Notes: generated by a model from the sequence alone, not told the origin. 64,000 bases of DNA from Shewanella glacialipiscicola (GCF_023283485.1 NZ_JAKILU010000002.1:1-64000); one strand, 5' to 3'. Counted from the first letter of the stretch, positions 16,926 to 27,495 are shown. Numbers and translations are program-made.

Positions 16926-17828
16926 TTATTTTTTAAGTGGTGCAAATTGTTCAAAAATACTGGAAAAATCTCGACGACCATTGCCTTGTCTTGCATGATT
17001 AACATACAAGCTACGGGCTAAAGCGCCCATTGGCGTACTGGAATTGCTCAGTAATGCCGCTTCTTGCGATAGACCAAGATCTTTAACCATCAAATCTACC
17101 ATAAAGCCGCCCTCATAGCCCTTAGAAGAAGGTACGGTTTCCATCACGCCTGGGCAGGGATTGTACTTATCTAACGTCCAATTACCACCACTACTGACCT
17201 TCATTATGTCTGATAACACTTTAGGATCTAGACCATGATCAACGCCCATTTGCAACGCTTCAGACGTGCCAACCATCAACACGGATAACAGCATGTTATT
17301 GCAAATTTTAGCGACTTGCCCCGCACCCGCACCGCCGGCATGGAATATGTTCATTCCCATGGCTTTTAATACGGGCTGTGCGCGCTCAAACGCCGCATCG
17401 GAGCCGCCACAAATAAAGGTTAAACTGCCAGCAGCGGCACCTGCTGTGCCGCCAGAAACTGGCGCATCCATAAATTCGATACCACTTTTTGCCGCCTCTG
17501 CCGCGACTAATTGCGCACTTTGCGCATCGATGGTCGAGCAATCGATCAGTAAAGTATCGCCAGCAACCACGTCGAGCAAACCTTTGTCTGAACCATTACC
17601 TAAATATAAGTTTTTCACATGCTTACCCGCAGGCAACATAGTAATCACTACGCTTGCGCCCGCTGCTGCACCGCAAGCGGTACTCGATACAAAAGCCCCT
17701 TGATCAGCAAGACTTTTCATCGCTTCGGGGACTAAATCGAATACGCGAACTGTCATGCCCGCTTTTAATAAATTGGCAGCCATTGGGCTACCCATATTGC
17801 CAAGACCGATAAATGCGACTGTACTCAT
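16926..17828 (-). CDS. mmsB: 3-hydroxyisobutyrate dehydrogenase
   Basis: Oxidises 3-hydroxyisobutyrate to methylmalonate semialdehyde in valine degradation, using NAD. The 300-aa protein has the nucleotide-binding motif IGLGNMGSPMAANLLKAG at the N-terminus, the substrate-loop signature DAPVSGGTAGAAAGSL near residue 122, and the catalytic Lys in GAGQVAKICNN near 172. AGGAG lies seven bases before the ATG. The neighbouring genes supply the preceding hydrolase step and the following MmsA step, which supports the substrate assignment over other beta-hydroxyacid dehydrogenases. Confidence 0.94.
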   Translation of the reverse strand: MSTVAFIGLGNMGSPMAANLLKAGMTVRVFDLVPEAMKSLADQGAFVSSTACGAAAGASVVITMLPAGKHVKNLYLGNGSDKGLLDVVAGDTLLIDCSTIDAQSAQLVAAEAAKSGIEFMDAPVSGGTAGAAAGSLTFICGGSDAAFERAQPVLKAMGMNIFHAGGAGAGQVAKICNNMLLSVLMVGTSEALQMGVDHGLDPKVLSDIMKVSSGGNWTLDKYNPCPGVMETVPSSKGYEGGFMVDLMVKDLGLSQEAALLSNSSTPMGALARSLYVNHARQGNGRRDFSSIFEQFAPLKK

Positions 17829-17946
17829 GCTGACACTCCTGTGTGCTGTTCTTTTTATATGGTGATAATGTTGTCACTACCACAGAGTAAAACGCGCATG
17901 ACTGAGTTTAATTTGTATAAACCCAGCCATTAAACCAATTCAACAC

Positions 17947-19113
17947 TTAGCTTAATTGATTAAAGGGATGCGCCTCGCCCCACGGGGACGTTAATATTTG
18001 CTCAATAATGGCCGTAGGCACTGAGTTAACATCCTTAAAGCGCCACTGGGGTTGCTTGTCTTTATCGATCAACAATGCCCGCACGCCTTCACAGAAATCA
18101 CCGTGAGCACACACATTGACGCTGGCGGTTAATTCCCATTTAAAACATTGGGCTAGACTTAACTTAGTACCAAGTTGTGCTTGGCTATAAACCAAATGCC
18201 AACTAATAGGACTGCCCGCAAGGAAAGTATCTCTCGCCTTTAGTAACCAAGCATCATTAGACACCAGAGTCGACATACGCGTGGCGATATCCGTTAAGCT
18301 GCCCGCCATGAGTCTATCGATAATGTCTTGGCTGCCAGCCAGTATGCTATCGCCCTTAGGAATATCAACTTGGTTAGACAACTCATTGATCATGCTGTCT
18401 AAACGTTGATGATTGAGCGCTGGTATATCGCTCCAATCTAAGGTGGCCATAGCATCAAACATCAGTTCTTTGTCATCACGATTCAAATAATGATCCGCAA
18501 GGCCAACATAACAGGCATCAGCTGCTTTCATTTGATAGGCGGTGAGCCCTAAAAATAGCCCCATTTTACCTGGCATGCGGTTAAGAAAATAACTGCCGCC
18601 GACATCGGGGTAAAGCCCAATGGAGACTTCAGGCATAGCAATGCGCGATGTTTCAGTGACGACTCTGTGGCTGCCACCCGCCATCAAACCGAGCCCGCCG
18701 CCCATGACAATGCCGTCGCCCCACACCAACACAGGCTTGCCAAAGGTATGCAGTAGATAATCGAGACGATATTCCTCTTCGAAGAAAACCTTTGCCTCCT
18801 CAGTCACTTGCCCCTTCGCGGCAATGGATGCATGGTATAAAGCACGCACATCACCCCCAGCACAAAATGCCTTATCACCGCTGCCATCTAACACGATACA
18901 AGCGATAAGCGAATCTTTCTTCCAAAGATTAAGCTGCGCCGTCATAGCGCGCACCATGTCTAAATCTAAAGCGTTGAGGGACTTTTCCACATTGAGCGTA
19001 ACCACCCCAACCAACTTGCCAGAAGCGGTGGCTAAGGTTTGGAACACCACGTTTTGCATGGTCGTGGCCTGATGTGCGGCACTTTTTAATGCGTTATCTA
19101 CTACATTAGTCAT
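17947..19113 (-). CDS. 3-hydroxyisobutyryl-CoA hydrolase
   Basis: Crotonase-fold hydrolase that releases 3-hydroxyisobutyrate from its CoA ester, the step special to valine breakdown. The 388-aa length is that of HIBCH-type hydrolases, longer than enoyl-CoA hydratases. Seen are the CoA and oxyanion region KAFCAGGDVRALY, GGGLGLMAGGSHRV, and the catalytic segment MPEVSIGLYPDVGGSYFL. I start it at the ATG at 19113, which overlaps the stop of the upstream hydratase by one base (TAATG) with GGAAGA nearby. An in-frame start 15 bases earlier is less likely. It acts just before MmsB. Confidence 0.9.
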   Translation of the reverse strand: MTNVVDNALKSAAHQATTMQNVVFQTLATASGKLVGVVTLNVEKSLNALDLDMVRAMTAQLNLWKKDSLIACIVLDGSGDKAFCAGGDVRALYHASIAAKGQVTEEAKVFFEEEYRLDYLLHTFGKPVLVWGDGIVMGGGLGLMAGGSHRVVTETSRIAMPEVSIGLYPDVGGSYFLNRMPGKMGLFLGLTAYQMKAADACYVGLADHYLNRDDKELMFDAMATLDWSDIPALNHQRLDSMINELSNQVDIPKGDSILAGSQDIIDRLMAGSLTDIATRMSTLVSNDAWLLKARDTFLAGSPISWHLVYSQAQLGTKLSLAQCFKWELTASVNVCAHGDFCEGVRALLIDKDKQPQWRFKDVNSVPTAIIEQILTSPWGEAHPFNQLS

Positions 19114-19886
19114 TAGCGGTTCTTCCAATCAGCTTTACGTTTACCCAAAAACGCGTTTACGCCTTCGGCCTGATCTTCGGTATCAAACAACCCGACAAAT
19201 AATTCACGTTCAAGCGGCAGCGCTTGGTTGCGCACCATATTACGACCGGCTTGAATGAGTGTCTTACACGCTGCTACGCTGCTTGGGCTTTGATTAGCCA
19301 CTTTAGCGGCTAACGCTATCGCAGTATTAAGTGCCTCGCCCGTTTCAACCACTTCTTCGACTAAACGTAAACCCAATGCTTTGGTCGCATCAATACGCTC
19401 ACCGCATAAAATCATCCGCTTAGCCCAACCTTCACCGACTAATGCGGTCAAATTTTGGGTCCCGCCCGCACAGGGTAATAAGCCGACAGTTGCCTCAGGC
19501 AATGCCATTACAGCTTGGGTCTCAGCGATACGAATATCGCAAGCTAATGCCACTTCTAAGCCACCACCCATGGCGTAACCATTAATGGCCGCAATCGACA
19601 CACCGCGAAATTGGCTTAAGGTTTCAAAGGCTTCACCAAAATGCTTAGCCATCGCCGCGGCATTGTCTTTATTACCGTCGCTAAATAGCTTTAAGTCCGC
19701 ACCAGCAGAAAAGAACTTTTGTCCCTGGCCGGTTAACACTAAGGCATAAATGTCTTTATTGGCATTGAGCGCCAGCACTTTGGCTTTAAGCGCCTGTAAA
19801 CTCTCGGCGGTCCAAGTGTTTGCCGGTGGATTATTCATCGTCAGTATGGCCGTATGACCTTCGATGCGTTCAACTAAATATTCCAT
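19113..19886 (-). CDS. enoyl-CoA hydratase
   Basis: Crotonase-family hydratase of 257 aa, expected to hydrate methacrylyl-CoA to 3-hydroxyisobutyryl-CoA and possibly tiglyl-CoA. Features are KFFSAGADLKLF (oxyanion hole), YAMGGGLEVALACDIRIA, and MALPEATVGLLPCAGGTQ with one catalytic Glu. The second Glu position of classic hydratases lies in GGGLEVALACD. AGGAG precedes the ATG. The gene overlaps the hydrolase that uses its product by one base, so the two enzymes are probably made in step, which would limit free methacrylyl-CoA, a reactive compound. Confidence 0.88.
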   Translation of the reverse strand: MEYLVERIEGHTAILTMNNPPANTWTAESLQALKAKVLALNANKDIYALVLTGQGQKFFSAGADLKLFSDGNKDNAAAMAKHFGEAFETLSQFRGVSIAAINGYAMGGGLEVALACDIRIAETQAVMALPEATVGLLPCAGGTQNLTALVGEGWAKRMILCGERIDATKALGLRLVEEVVETGEALNTAIALAAKVANQSPSSVAACKTLIQAGRNMVRNQALPLERELFVGLFDTEDQAEGVNAFLGKRKADWKNR

Positions 19887-19945
19887 TTCTATAGACTCCT
19901 TTTATGTTATCGCCTACCGGTAATCCACGCATCTTGCGAGCTGAT

Positions 19946-21103
19946 TTACAGGATTTGTCCTGCATTTTCATCGAGTAAACGACGAGCGATAATCAAGCGC
20001 ATAATTTCGTTGGTGCCTTCTAAAATCTGGTGTACACGCACATCACGGAAATGACGTTCTAGCGGGTACTCCCTTATATAACCATATCCGCCGTGAATTT
20101 GCAGCGCTGCATCGCAAACCTGAAAACCCACATCGGTGGCAAAACGTTTCGCCATGGCGCAATAAGCCGTGGCTTCTGGATCGCCACTATCTAATTTAAA
20201 AGCGGCAAGACGTACAATTTGGCGCGCAGCAACTAATTCAGTGGCCATATCGGCGAGCTTAAATTGTAAGGCTTGAAAAGCCGCCAACGGCTTACCAAAT
20301 TGCTGGCGCTCATTCATATATTGGGTGGCACGCTCAAGTGCTGCTTGCGCCGTGCCCACTGAACAGGTCGCGATATTGATGCGACCACCATCTAAGCCTT
20401 TCATTGCAAAGGTAAAACCTTGGCCTTCTTCGCCAAGTAAGTTTTCCACCGGTACGCGCACGTTTTCAAAGGTAATTTGACGCGTGGGCTGGGCATTCCA
20501 ACCCATTTTATCTTCCGCTTTACCATAAATAACGCCAGCGGCGTCGGCTGGAATAGCAATGGCAGAGATTCCCTTTGGCCCCGCTTGTCCTGTGCGGCAC
20601 ATCACCACGAGTAACTCTGTGGCGCCTGCTCCAGAGATAAACACTTTAGAGCCCGAAATCACATATTCATCACCGTCACGCACAGCTTTAGTTTGTAATG
20701 AGGCGGCGTCCGATCCCGCCCCCGGCTCAGTTAAGCAATAGGACGCTAACATTTGCCCTGTAGTTAACGGCTCAGACCATGTCTGACGCAGGGTTTCAGT
20801 CCCCCAAGTCGTCACCATCCAAGTGGCCATATTGTGAATGGTTAACATGGCAGTCGTCGCCGTGCAGCCTTTGGCGAGCTCTTCAAAAATAATCGACGCA
20901 TCGAGGCGCGATAATCCCATACCGCCTTCAGATTCAGGCGAATAGAGCGAGCAAAAACCGAGTTCGCCGGCTTTTTGGATCACATCTTTCGGAAAATGAT
21001 GTTCTTCATCCCATTTGGCTGCAAACGGGGTTAACTCTTCTGCGGCAAACTGGCGCGCAAGTTCAGCAAATTGACGTTGGTCATCGTTGAAATTAAAATC
21101 CAT
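19946..21103 (-). CDS. acyl-CoA dehydrogenase (likely isobutyryl-/2-methylbutyryl-CoA dehydrogenase)
   Basis: FAD-dependent acyl-CoA dehydrogenase of 385 aa, cytoplasmic, passing electrons to electron-transfer flavoprotein. Signatures are YCLTEPGAGSDAASLQT and QIHGGYGYIREYPLERHFRD, with the catalytic Glu in LEGTNEIMRL near the C-terminus, as in short/branched-chain enzymes. The operon has the downstream steps of valine and isoleucine degradation, so isobutyryl- and 2-methylbutyryl-CoA are the likely substrates. AGGAG precedes the ATG. A strong hairpin at 21144-21171 separates it from mmsA. Confidence 0.9.
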   Translation of the reverse strand: MDFNFNDDQRQFAELARQFAAEELTPFAAKWDEEHHFPKDVIQKAGELGFCSLYSPESEGGMGLSRLDASIIFEELAKGCTATTAMLTIHNMATWMVTTWGTETLRQTWSEPLTTGQMLASYCLTEPGAGSDAASLQTKAVRDGDEYVISGSKVFISGAGATELLVVMCRTGQAGPKGISAIAIPADAAGVIYGKAEDKMGWNAQPTRQITFENVRVPVENLLGEEGQGFTFAMKGLDGGRINIATCSVGTAQAALERATQYMNERQQFGKPLAAFQALQFKLADMATELVAARQIVRLAAFKLDSGDPEATAYCAMAKRFATDVGFQVCDAALQIHGGYGYIREYPLERHFRDVRVHQILEGTNEIMRLIIARRLLDENAGQIL

Positions 21104-21143
21104 TTGGTTCTCCTATGACTCTGTGGCCACTTATTTTATTTAA

Positions 21144-21171
21144 TAGACTGGCGCCTTAAGGGCGCCGTCTA
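21144..21171 (-). terminator. mmsA-acyl-CoA dehydrogenase intercistronic hairpin
   Basis: TAGAC-(bulged T)-GGCGCC at 21144-21155 pairs with GGCGCC-GTCTA at 21161-21171 around TTAAG. It lies within the operon and is not followed by a T-run in the direction of transcription, so RNA processing or partial attenuation is more likely than full termination. Confidence 0.55.
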
Positions 21172-21225
21172 GTCAGTAAGATAGTTAAATAAACAACCGC
21201 TAATGTAATGTTTCTACATCTATTT

Positions 21226-22725
21226 TTAACGTAAGTTAATACTCATATTGGGTGCGGTAGCGATGGCAATATCAGACTCAAACCAACGAGAGGTAATGGT
21301 CTTAGTCTCAGTATAAAAACGCACCGCTTGCTTACCATAAGCATGTTGATCGCCATAGAAACTGCCCTTCCAACCGGTAAATGAGAAGAAGGGTAATGGC
21401 ACTGGAATCGGCACGTTAATCCCCACTTGGCCTACTTCCACTTCATGCTGATATTTACGCGCCGCTGCGCCGCTAGCAGTAAAAATAGAGGTGCCGTTAC
21501 CGTAGGGGCTAGCATTAACCAGCTCAATGGCTTCATCTAAAGAGTCCGATTCCATACAACATAATACTGGGCCGAAGATTTCTTCTTTGTAGATGCTCAT
21601 GTCGGTCGTGACTTTAATGAACATGGTTGGGCCAACCCAGTTCCCCTCTTCATAGCCTTTAACCGTAAAATGACTGCCGTCAAGCACGCACTCTGCCCCT
21701 TCTTCTTTACCTTGAGCAATCAGCTTAAGCACACGCGCTTTGGCAGCTGGGCTAATAACAGGACCATAGCCAGCTTCTTTGTCGTCCCATAAACCTGGGC
21801 GAACCTTAGCTAACGCATCTTTAAGTTCTGGGATCCACTCTTTAGCCACACCCACAAATATCGCTACCGATAGCGCCATACAACGCTGACCCGCCGCGCC
21901 CACAGAAGCACCAACTAAATTGTTGATCACTTGCTGTTTGTTGGCATCAGGCATAATAACGCAGTGGTTTTTTGCGCCAGCAAACGCCTGTACACGTTTT
22001 AAGTTATCGGTACCGGTTTTATAAATATATTGCCCAACAGCGACTGAACCGACGAAAGAAATGGCTTTAATGGCTGGGTCGGCAAGTAGAATATCAACCG
22101 CCGTTTTGTCGCCATGCACTAACTGTAATACGCCCTTAGGCGCACCTGCTTCAACAAACAGCTCAACTAAACGCTGCGGCGTCATTGGATCTTGCTCTGA
22201 CGGTTTTAAAATAAAGGTATTACCGCAGGCAATCGCTAATGGGAACATCCATAACGGGATCATTGCAGGGAAGTTAAACGGTGTAATACCCGCACACACG
22301 CCCAGCGGTTGAGTGTAGCTGTAGGTATCAATTGAGCGCGCGACGTTTTCAACGGTTTCGCCCATCAATAATGACGCTACGTTACAAGCGTGCTCTACCA
22401 CTTCAATACCGCGCCACACATCGCCCTTAGCATCTTCAAAGGTTTTACCGGTTTCCTTTGCAAGAATGGTCGCCAGCTCATCGTGGTGTTCTTTTAATAA
22501 ATGCTGATAACGCAACATGACTCGCGCACGCTCAGACACAGGCACTTCTTTCCAGGTTTTAAATGCCGCTTTAGCACTAGCAATAGCCGCATGGACTTCT
22601 GCAGTCGTGGCCGCATTGATTACTGCGATAGGCTGATTATTCGCCGGATTAGTCACAGTAATCTGTGATGTACCCGTACCATGGGTAAACTCACCGTCAA
22701 TGTAATGCTTTACTTGTATGGTCAT
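21226..22725 (-). CDS. mmsA: methylmalonate-semialdehyde dehydrogenase (CoA-acylating)
   Basis: Converts methylmalonate semialdehyde to propionyl-CoA with CoA and NAD, the last specific step of valine degradation. The 499-aa aldehyde-dehydrogenase fold carries the family features [27 protein letters not shown], and the catalytic Cys in [33 protein letters not shown] is near the C-terminus. I choose the ATG at 22725 (MTIQVKH), preceded by AAAGGAT. An in-frame start at 22785 would add 20 residues with no ribosome site. It completes the mmsAB pair. Confidence 0.93.
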   Translation of the reverse strand: MTIQVKHYIDGEFTHGTGTSQITVTNPANNQPIAVINAATTAEVHAAIASAKAAFKTWKEVPVSERARVMLRYQHLLKEHHDELATILAKETGKTFEDAKGDVWRGIEVVEHACNVASLLMGETVENVARSIDTYSYTQPLGVCAGITPFNFPAMIPLWMFPLAIACGNTFILKPSEQDPMTPQRLVELFVEAGAPKGVLQLVHGDKTAVDILLADPAIKAISFVGSVAVGQYIYKTGTDNLKRVQAFAGAKNHCVIMPDANKQQVINNLVGASVGAAGQRCMALSVAIFVGVAKEWIPELKDALAKVRPGLWDDKEAGYGPVISPAAKARVLKLIAQGKEEGAECVLDGSHFTVKGYEEGNWVGPTMFIKVTTDMSIYKEEIFGPVLCCMESDSLDEAIELVNASPYGNGTSIFTASGAAARKYQHEVEVGQVGINVPIPVPLPFFSFTGWKGSFYGDQHAYGKQAVRFYTETKTITSRWFESDIAIATAPNMSINLR

Positions 22726-22754
22726 GTTGCAATCCTTTCTTTGTAGAGTGATGA

Positions 22755-22808
22755 GCTGGCGGTGCGATATTATGATTATCCTCAAGGGAAGTGATTGCCC
22801 TTGCCAGC
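22755..22808 (-). other. nested inverted repeats between thiolase and mmsA
   Basis: GCTGGC at 22755-22760 pairs with GCCAGC at 22803-22808, and inside it CAAGGG at 22783-22788 pairs with CCCTTG at 22798-22803, sharing one base. This is the second structured gap of the operon. It could tune relative expression of thiolase and mmsA. Confidence 0.4.
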
Positions 22809-22843
22809 CGTCTTGTTGATTTATCTAAAACTAAACCGATAAC

Positions 22844-24034
22844 TTATATTTCGATGGCCATCGCAGTTGCTTCGCCGCCGCCAATACATAACGAAGCCAC
22901 ACCACGCTTAAGGCCGCGGGCTTTTAATGCATAGATTAAGGTCACCAGCAAACGTGAGCCCGAGCAACCAATCGGATGACCTAAAGCGCAGGCGCCGCCA
23001 TTAACGTTAACTTTTGCGTTATCTAAACCTAATTCAGATACGGCAAGCATAGTCACCATGGCGAAGGCTTCGTTAATTTCGAATAAATCGACGTCATCCT
23101 TTGACCAGCCGACATTAGCCAGTAATGTTGTCATTGCGCCAACGGGCGCAGTGGTAAAGAGTGCAGGCTCTTGAGCGTGGGTGGTATGGCCTTTAATGGT
23201 GGCTAACACAGTTAAACCTAAACGCTCAGCTTCGCCGCGCGAGGTCAACATAAGCGCCGCCGCGCCGTCGGAAATTGAACTAGAGTTTGCTGCGGTAATA
23301 GTGCCATCTTTAGTAAAAGCTGGGCGTAACGTAGGGATTTTTTCAAGACGGGCATTACCGGGCTGCTCGTCGGTATCAATTGTCACATCACCACGACGAT
23401 CACTGATGGTGACTGGCGAAATTTCGGTTTTAAAGGCTCCAGAGTTAATAGCGGCATTAGCTTTCTCTAACGAACTGAGGGCAAAAGCGTCCATCTGCTC
23501 ACGGGTAATGCCAAATTCATCGGCGGTTTTCTGGGCAAAGGTGCCCATAGCACCACCGGTGTAGGCATCTTCTAACCCATCTAAAAACATATGGTCAAGC
23601 ACTTTACCATGGCCCATACGCATGCCGCCGCGGGCTTTATCCAGCAAATACGGCGCTTGGCTCATGCTCTCCATGCCACCAGCAATCACCACTTTTGCGC
23701 TGCCTGCTTTAATCAAATCATGAGCTAACATCACCGTTTTCATGCCTGAACCACAGACTTTATTCACTGTTGTTGCGCCAACAGACAAAGGCAAACCTGC
23801 GCCTAAAGTCGCTTGACGCGCGGGTGCTTGGCCCAAACCTGCGGGTAATACGCAGCCCATCAAGACCTCATCAACATGTTCACCCGCCAATTGCGTATCT
23901 GCTAACAAGCCTTTAATAGCAGTCGCGGCTAATATGGGGGATGCAACGGATGATAAACTACCTTGAAACCCACCCATTGGGGTGCGTTTTGCGGCAACGA
24001 TAACGATATCTTGATTTAACTGTTCAGTACTCAT
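22844..24034 (-). CDS. acetyl-CoA acetyltransferase (thiolase)
   Basis: Cytoplasmic thiolase of 396 aa, first gene of the operon. In isoleucine degradation it would cleave 2-methylacetoacetyl-CoA to acetyl-CoA and propionyl-CoA. Acetoacetyl-CoA thiolysis is the alternative. Catalytic features are the nucleophilic Cys in NKVCGSGMK near residue 90, His in GGACALGHPIGCSG near 350, and the Cys in SLCIGGGEATA near 380. I start it at the ATG at 24034 (MSTEQLNQ), preceded by TTGGAG. A longer frame to 24067 lacks a ribosome site. A TTTACG-N4-CGTAAA dyad lies 80-96 bp upstream. Confidence 0.9.
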   Translation of the reverse strand: MSTEQLNQDIVIVAAKRTPMGGFQGSLSSVASPILAATAIKGLLADTQLAGEHVDEVLMGCVLPAGLGQAPARQATLGAGLPLSVGATTVNKVCGSGMKTVMLAHDLIKAGSAKVVIAGGMESMSQAPYLLDKARGGMRMGHGKVLDHMFLDGLEDAYTGGAMGTFAQKTADEFGITREQMDAFALSSLEKANAAINSGAFKTEISPVTISDRRGDVTIDTDEQPGNARLEKIPTLRPAFTKDGTITAANSSSISDGAAALMLTSRGEAERLGLTVLATIKGHTTHAQEPALFTTAPVGAMTTLLANVGWSKDDVDLFEINEAFAMVTMLAVSELGLDNAKVNVNGGACALGHPIGCSGSRLLVTLIYALKARGLKRGVASLCIGGGEATAMAIEI

Positions 24035-24114
24035 TGAAACTCCAACCGATAATGCCAAGCACATCAAAACATGCCCATAGCGAATAAAAAAATCACAATA
24101 AAACCACTCTGACG

Positions 24115-24130
24115 TTTACGCTAACGTAAA
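24115..24130. promoter_or_regulatory. operator-like dyad (site A) upstream of the valine/isoleucine operon
   Basis: TTTACG and CGTAAA flank CTAA in a perfect 6-bp-arm dyad 81 bp before the thiolase start. A MerR-family regulator such as LiuR is the usual controller of such operons in gammaproteobacteria, but which protein binds here is inferred. Closely similar sites precede fahA and tyrR, and a half-site precedes phhA. Confidence 0.6.
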
Positions 24131-24751
24131 GCAAGTATTCCTTGGTCTAATGTGCAGATTTTATCAGGTGAAAATGTCAGTAAGAATTTACAGTAAAGTG
24201 GGATTAAGAATAAGAAAGGACAAGTATCGATAAAGTAATAATAATGGCGACTTAGCTAAAAAAGTATTCGCAGTAATGGCTAATCCGTTTGAACTAAAAC
24301 AGGGTGAAAACTCAACATAAATGGCAAAAAACTATCAAATCCACCCGCCTTTATGCAACAGAGCTAACCTTACTTAGCCGTATGACTTCCAGTAGAGACA
24401 TCTAGGCTCACATTGTTACTTATCGCCCTCCAAGCACATAATGTGTGCGAACTATCAAGAAAAAGACTAATGCGTTTTACCACCCAACAAGCTCGAGTGG
24501 ACAGACCAATTAAAGCTTTGATAGAACGATTTGGTAGTTATCGATAAAATCACTATGTTCAACCACATTATTAACATTTTTATCGACCCATTCACATATA
24601 TCCACAGAGCACAAAGTGGGATACCTTAACTCAGTACTGACATTTAAGAATATAAAATTCAAACGACTGTTCCTATTAGTTAATAATGCCAAATGCTCTA
24701 CTCGTATACTCACCATCCAGATAACCCTAATTAAAAATAGGAAGGAAAGAC
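24131..24751. other. intergenic region before the chemoreceptor gene
   Basis: About 620 bases, A/T-rich, with no recognisable gene. A minus-strand frame at 24510-24716 (68 codons) has neither a ribosome site nor a known product. The chemoreceptor promoter must lie in the right part, but no clear flagellar-type promoter is seen. Confidence 0.5.
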
Positions 24752-26398
24752 ATGCTAAATAAGATGACGCTCAAGACACAGTTTATCGGGGTCATCGCGA
24801 TCCCCTGCATTGCCCTTATCTTAATCAGCTTAACTGCCATCCAAGGCTTGTCTGGTATGCAAGACCAAACTAAAAAACTCGCTGAAAACACTAGTGCACC
24901 ATTACGCTCAATGGCAGAAGTCGCTTCCCGTATTCCTCGTATGCGAGTGGGCATTGATATCATTATCTTGCAACAAATACCGACAATGAAAGATGAAAAA
25001 GGCGTATTAACGCGAGTCCAAGAAACCCGTGCTGAGGATATTCCAGAAATGGAGGCGGCATTAAAATCAGCACGTGACGCACAAGTGAACCCGATCACCT
25101 ATGCCGAAGTGCAAAAGTTGATCGACATCTTTGAGAAAGTCAAAAGCAACGAACTCATCCCCATGCTTTTGGCAATGGAACAAGGTGACGTCGTAAAATC
25201 GCAAGAAATTTATCGCAACCAATTCGCCGCTAGCTATAACGTTATGAGAAAAAACACCAATGCCATTCTTGATTCATTACTTGAGCAGGGTAATACAAGC
25301 TTTGTTGACAGCCAGCAAAACTATCAAGATACACGTATGGAAATGTTTACCGTATTAACAATCGCTTTAATCATTTCCATTTTTCTAGGCTTTATTATGC
25401 TGCGCCGCTTACGACTTCGCGTGGCAGTTTTACAACAACATATTTCTTCTGCCAGTGACAAACTGGATTTACACAATATGCTCGAGTTAAAAGGACACGA
25501 CGAACTCAGCGATATTGCTCTACATTTTAATCAGTTTGTTCTTAAGATACGCAGCGCTATTGAAGCCGTGGCAGACAACTCACGCCAACTCGCCCATACT
25601 GCTAATGATGTTGCCAGCAAAGCTAAAGCAACCCATAGAAATTGTATTAATGAGCGCGATCGCACCACCCAAATAGCAACAGCTATTCATGAGATGGGTA
25701 CCACGGTAGAAAACATTGCTGGCAACGCAACTCAAGCTGCCAATGCCGCTAAAGAAGCCGATAATCAAGCGAATAACGGCGCTGCTGTAGTAGCAAAAGC
25801 TCGTCAAGGTGTTAGCTCGTTATCAACTGAAATTCAACAAATTAGCACTGATATTACTTCACTTGCGACGCAAACAAATTCCATCGGCAGTATCTTAGAT
25901 ACCATACGCAGTATTTCCGAACAGACTAACTTGTTAGCACTCAATGCAGCAATTGAAGCCGCACGCGCGGGTGAGACTGGTCGAGGTTTTGCCGTTGTGG
26001 CTGATGAGGTTAGAAACCTTGCAAGCCGCTCAGCAGCATCAACCAATGAAATTCAAGTTATGATTAATAAGCTACAAGAACAATCATCCAAAACCGTGAT
26101 CGCAATTAAACGGGGTCATGAACAAAGCAACCTTGTGGTAAAGCAGGCGGATGATGCAAATGATTCGTTAGCGCTCATTACCTCGCATATTGGCCAAATC
26201 AGCGATATGAACATTCAGGTGGCCACTGCGACCGAAGAGCAATCTATGGTTGTAACGGAAATAAGTCGTAATGTGGAGGATATAAATCAGTTAACAAGCG
26301 AAACATCAGAAATTGCCGATGAGCTAACGGCATCTAGTGCAAACTTACAAAAGCTATCAGTTCACTTAGATAAATTGGTAACACAATTTAAGTTATAA
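24752..26398 (+). CDS. methyl-accepting chemotaxis protein with four-helix-bundle sensor
   Basis: Inner-membrane chemoreceptor of 548 aa that controls CheA activity. Features in order: first membrane helix at about residues 9-30, an all-helical periplasmic sensor to about 200, a second helix ([19 protein letters not shown]), a HAMP linker to about 270, and a long helical signalling domain. The conserved tip is [20 protein letters not shown] followed by [18 protein letters not shown], the kinase-contact region. No C-terminal CheR-binding pentapeptide is seen (it ends THE-free in TQFKL). The ligand is unknown. AGGAAGGAAAG precedes the ATG. It stands alone, convergent with metA. Confidence 0.92.
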   Translation: MLNKMTLKTQFIGVIAIPCIALILISLTAIQGLSGMQDQTKKLAENTSAPLRSMAEVASRIPRMRVGIDIIILQQIPTMKDEKGVLTRVQETRAEDIPEMEAALKSARDAQVNPITYAEVQKLIDIFEKVKSNELIPMLLAMEQGDVVKSQEIYRNQFAASYNVMRKNTNAILDSLLEQGNTSFVDSQQNYQDTRMEMFTVLTIALIISIFLGFIMLRRLRLRVAVLQQHISSASDKLDLHNMLELKGHDELSDIALHFNQFVLKIRSAIEAVADNSRQLAHTANDVASKAKATHRNCINERDRTTQIATAIHEMGTTVENIAGNATQAANAAKEADNQANNGAAVVAKARQGVSSLSTEIQQISTDITSLATQTNSIGSILDTIRSISEQTNLLALNAAIEAARAGETGRGFAVVADEVRNLASRSAASTNEIQVMINKLQEQSSKTVIAIKRGHEQSNLVVKQADDANDSLALITSHIGQISDMNIQVATATEEQSMVVTEISRNVEDINQLTSETSEIADELTASSANLQKLSVHLDKLVTQFKL

Positions 26399-26427
26399 GA
26401 TTAACCAATAGCAATAAACCACAACAA

Positions 26428-26468
26428 GCTGAGTGCATTAGCCACGAGGGAGGACTAAAGCACTCAGC
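26428..26468. terminator. hairpin between convergent chemoreceptor gene and metA
   Basis: GCTGAGTGC at 26428-26436 pairs with GCACTCAGC at 26460-26468. After one mismatch, TTAG at 26438-26441 pairs with CTAA at 26555-equivalent positions 26455-26458. It is placed for both convergent transcripts, but T-runs are lacking. Confidence 0.5.
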
Positions 26469-26505
26469 GCAATAGCCTGACAAACTTAATCTGATGCATG
26501 ATTAT

Positions 26506-27447
26506 TTAACGCGATTCCCACGGGGTCATCGCCGTCATATCATTTAAGTCATAAGGGGTTAACTGGTAGACGTAATAGTTAAGCCAATTACTCACCAGTA
26601 AACTGCCGTGGCTATGCCAACGAGCAATCGCCTCAGCTTCAGGATTGTCATTGCGATAATAGTTTTGTGGTACATCGGGATTTAAGTTTTGGGCTAAGTC
26701 TCGATGATACTCATCATTTAACGTCGATTTTTGATACTCAGGATGACCCATCACAAACAAGTTGCGGTTATTACGGCTTAATACTAAATAAGCCCCCGCC
26801 TCATCGGACTCGGCTAATACTTGCAGCTGCGGATGTTGTTTAATGTCTTCAAGATTCATTTCAGCAAAACGGGAATGGGGCGCAAAAAACTCGTCATCAA
26901 AACCGCGTAACAAAGGAAAATGCTGACAAGTACGACGATGTACAAATACGCCAGAACGCTTTTGTGGCAAAATTTGTCGATTTAAACCATAGAGATGATA
27001 CAAACCCGCATGGGCTGCCCAGCATAAAAATAGCACTGAGGTGACATGCTCTTGCGACCAGTCAATAATTTCACGTATATGATCCCAGTAGACCACGTCT
27101 TCAAAATCAATTTGCCCCAGCGGCGCGCCCGTAATGATCAACCCGTCATAGTTTTTGTGGCGCACGTCTTCAAAATCACGATAAAAGGTATTCATATGAT
27201 CAATAGAAGTATGTTTGGACTCTTTATCATGAATACGCAGTAAATCAACATCGACTTGCAGTGGCGTATTTCCCAGTAAACGCAATAACTGGGTTTCGGT
27301 CTCGATTTTGTTCGGCATCAAGTTCAACATCAGCACCTTCATCGGTCTGATATCTTGATTCGCCGCCCGAGTTTCGGACATCACAAAAATATTTTCGGAC
27401 TCTAATACCTCTGCCGCGGGCAGATGGTCTGGAATTCTAACCGGCAT
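26506..27447 (-). CDS. metA: homoserine O-succinyltransferase
   Basis: First committed enzyme of methionine synthesis: it transfers succinate from succinyl-CoA to homoserine in the cytoplasm. The 313-aa protein aligns with E. coli MetA through most of its length, beginning with [11 protein letters not shown]. The acyl-enzyme nucleophile is C142 in [10 protein letters not shown]. Residue 111 is Gly (APLGQIDF), the state linked to succinyl rather than acetyl transfer. The catalytic His and Glu lie in [13 protein letters not shown] precedes the ATG. No MetJ-type operator is evident in the short gap upstream, where the YbaY-like gene ends 69 bp away on the same strand. Confidence 0.95.
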   Translation of the reverse strand: MPVRIPDHLPAAEVLESENIFVMSETRAANQDIRPMKVLMLNLMPNKIETETQLLRLLGNTPLQVDVDLLRIHDKESKHTSIDHMNTFYRDFEDVRHKNYDGLIITGAPLGQIDFEDVVYWDHIREIIDWSQEHVTSVLFLCWAAHAGLYHLYGLNRQILPQKRSGVFVHRRTCQHFPLLRGFDDEFFAPHSRFAEMNLEDIKQHPQLQVLAESDEAGAYLVLSRNNRNLFVMGHPEYQKSTLNDEYHRDLAQNLNPDVPQNYYRNDNPEAEAIARWHSHGSLLVSNWLNYYVYQLTPYDLNDMTAMTPWESR

Positions 27448-27495
27448 ACAGCGCCTCTTCTGTTCGTAAATATCAACGGATTCGGCGCGTATGTC

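Noticed and set aside
24511..24547. Possible flagellar sigma-28 promoter before the chemoreceptor (TAAAG and CGATAA)
   Set aside because: The elements are 24 bases apart instead of about 15, so they do not form a real promoter.
24510..24716. Minus-strand frame of 68 codons before the chemoreceptor gene
   Set aside because: No ribosome site, no recognised product, and it overlaps the likely promoter of the chemoreceptor gene.
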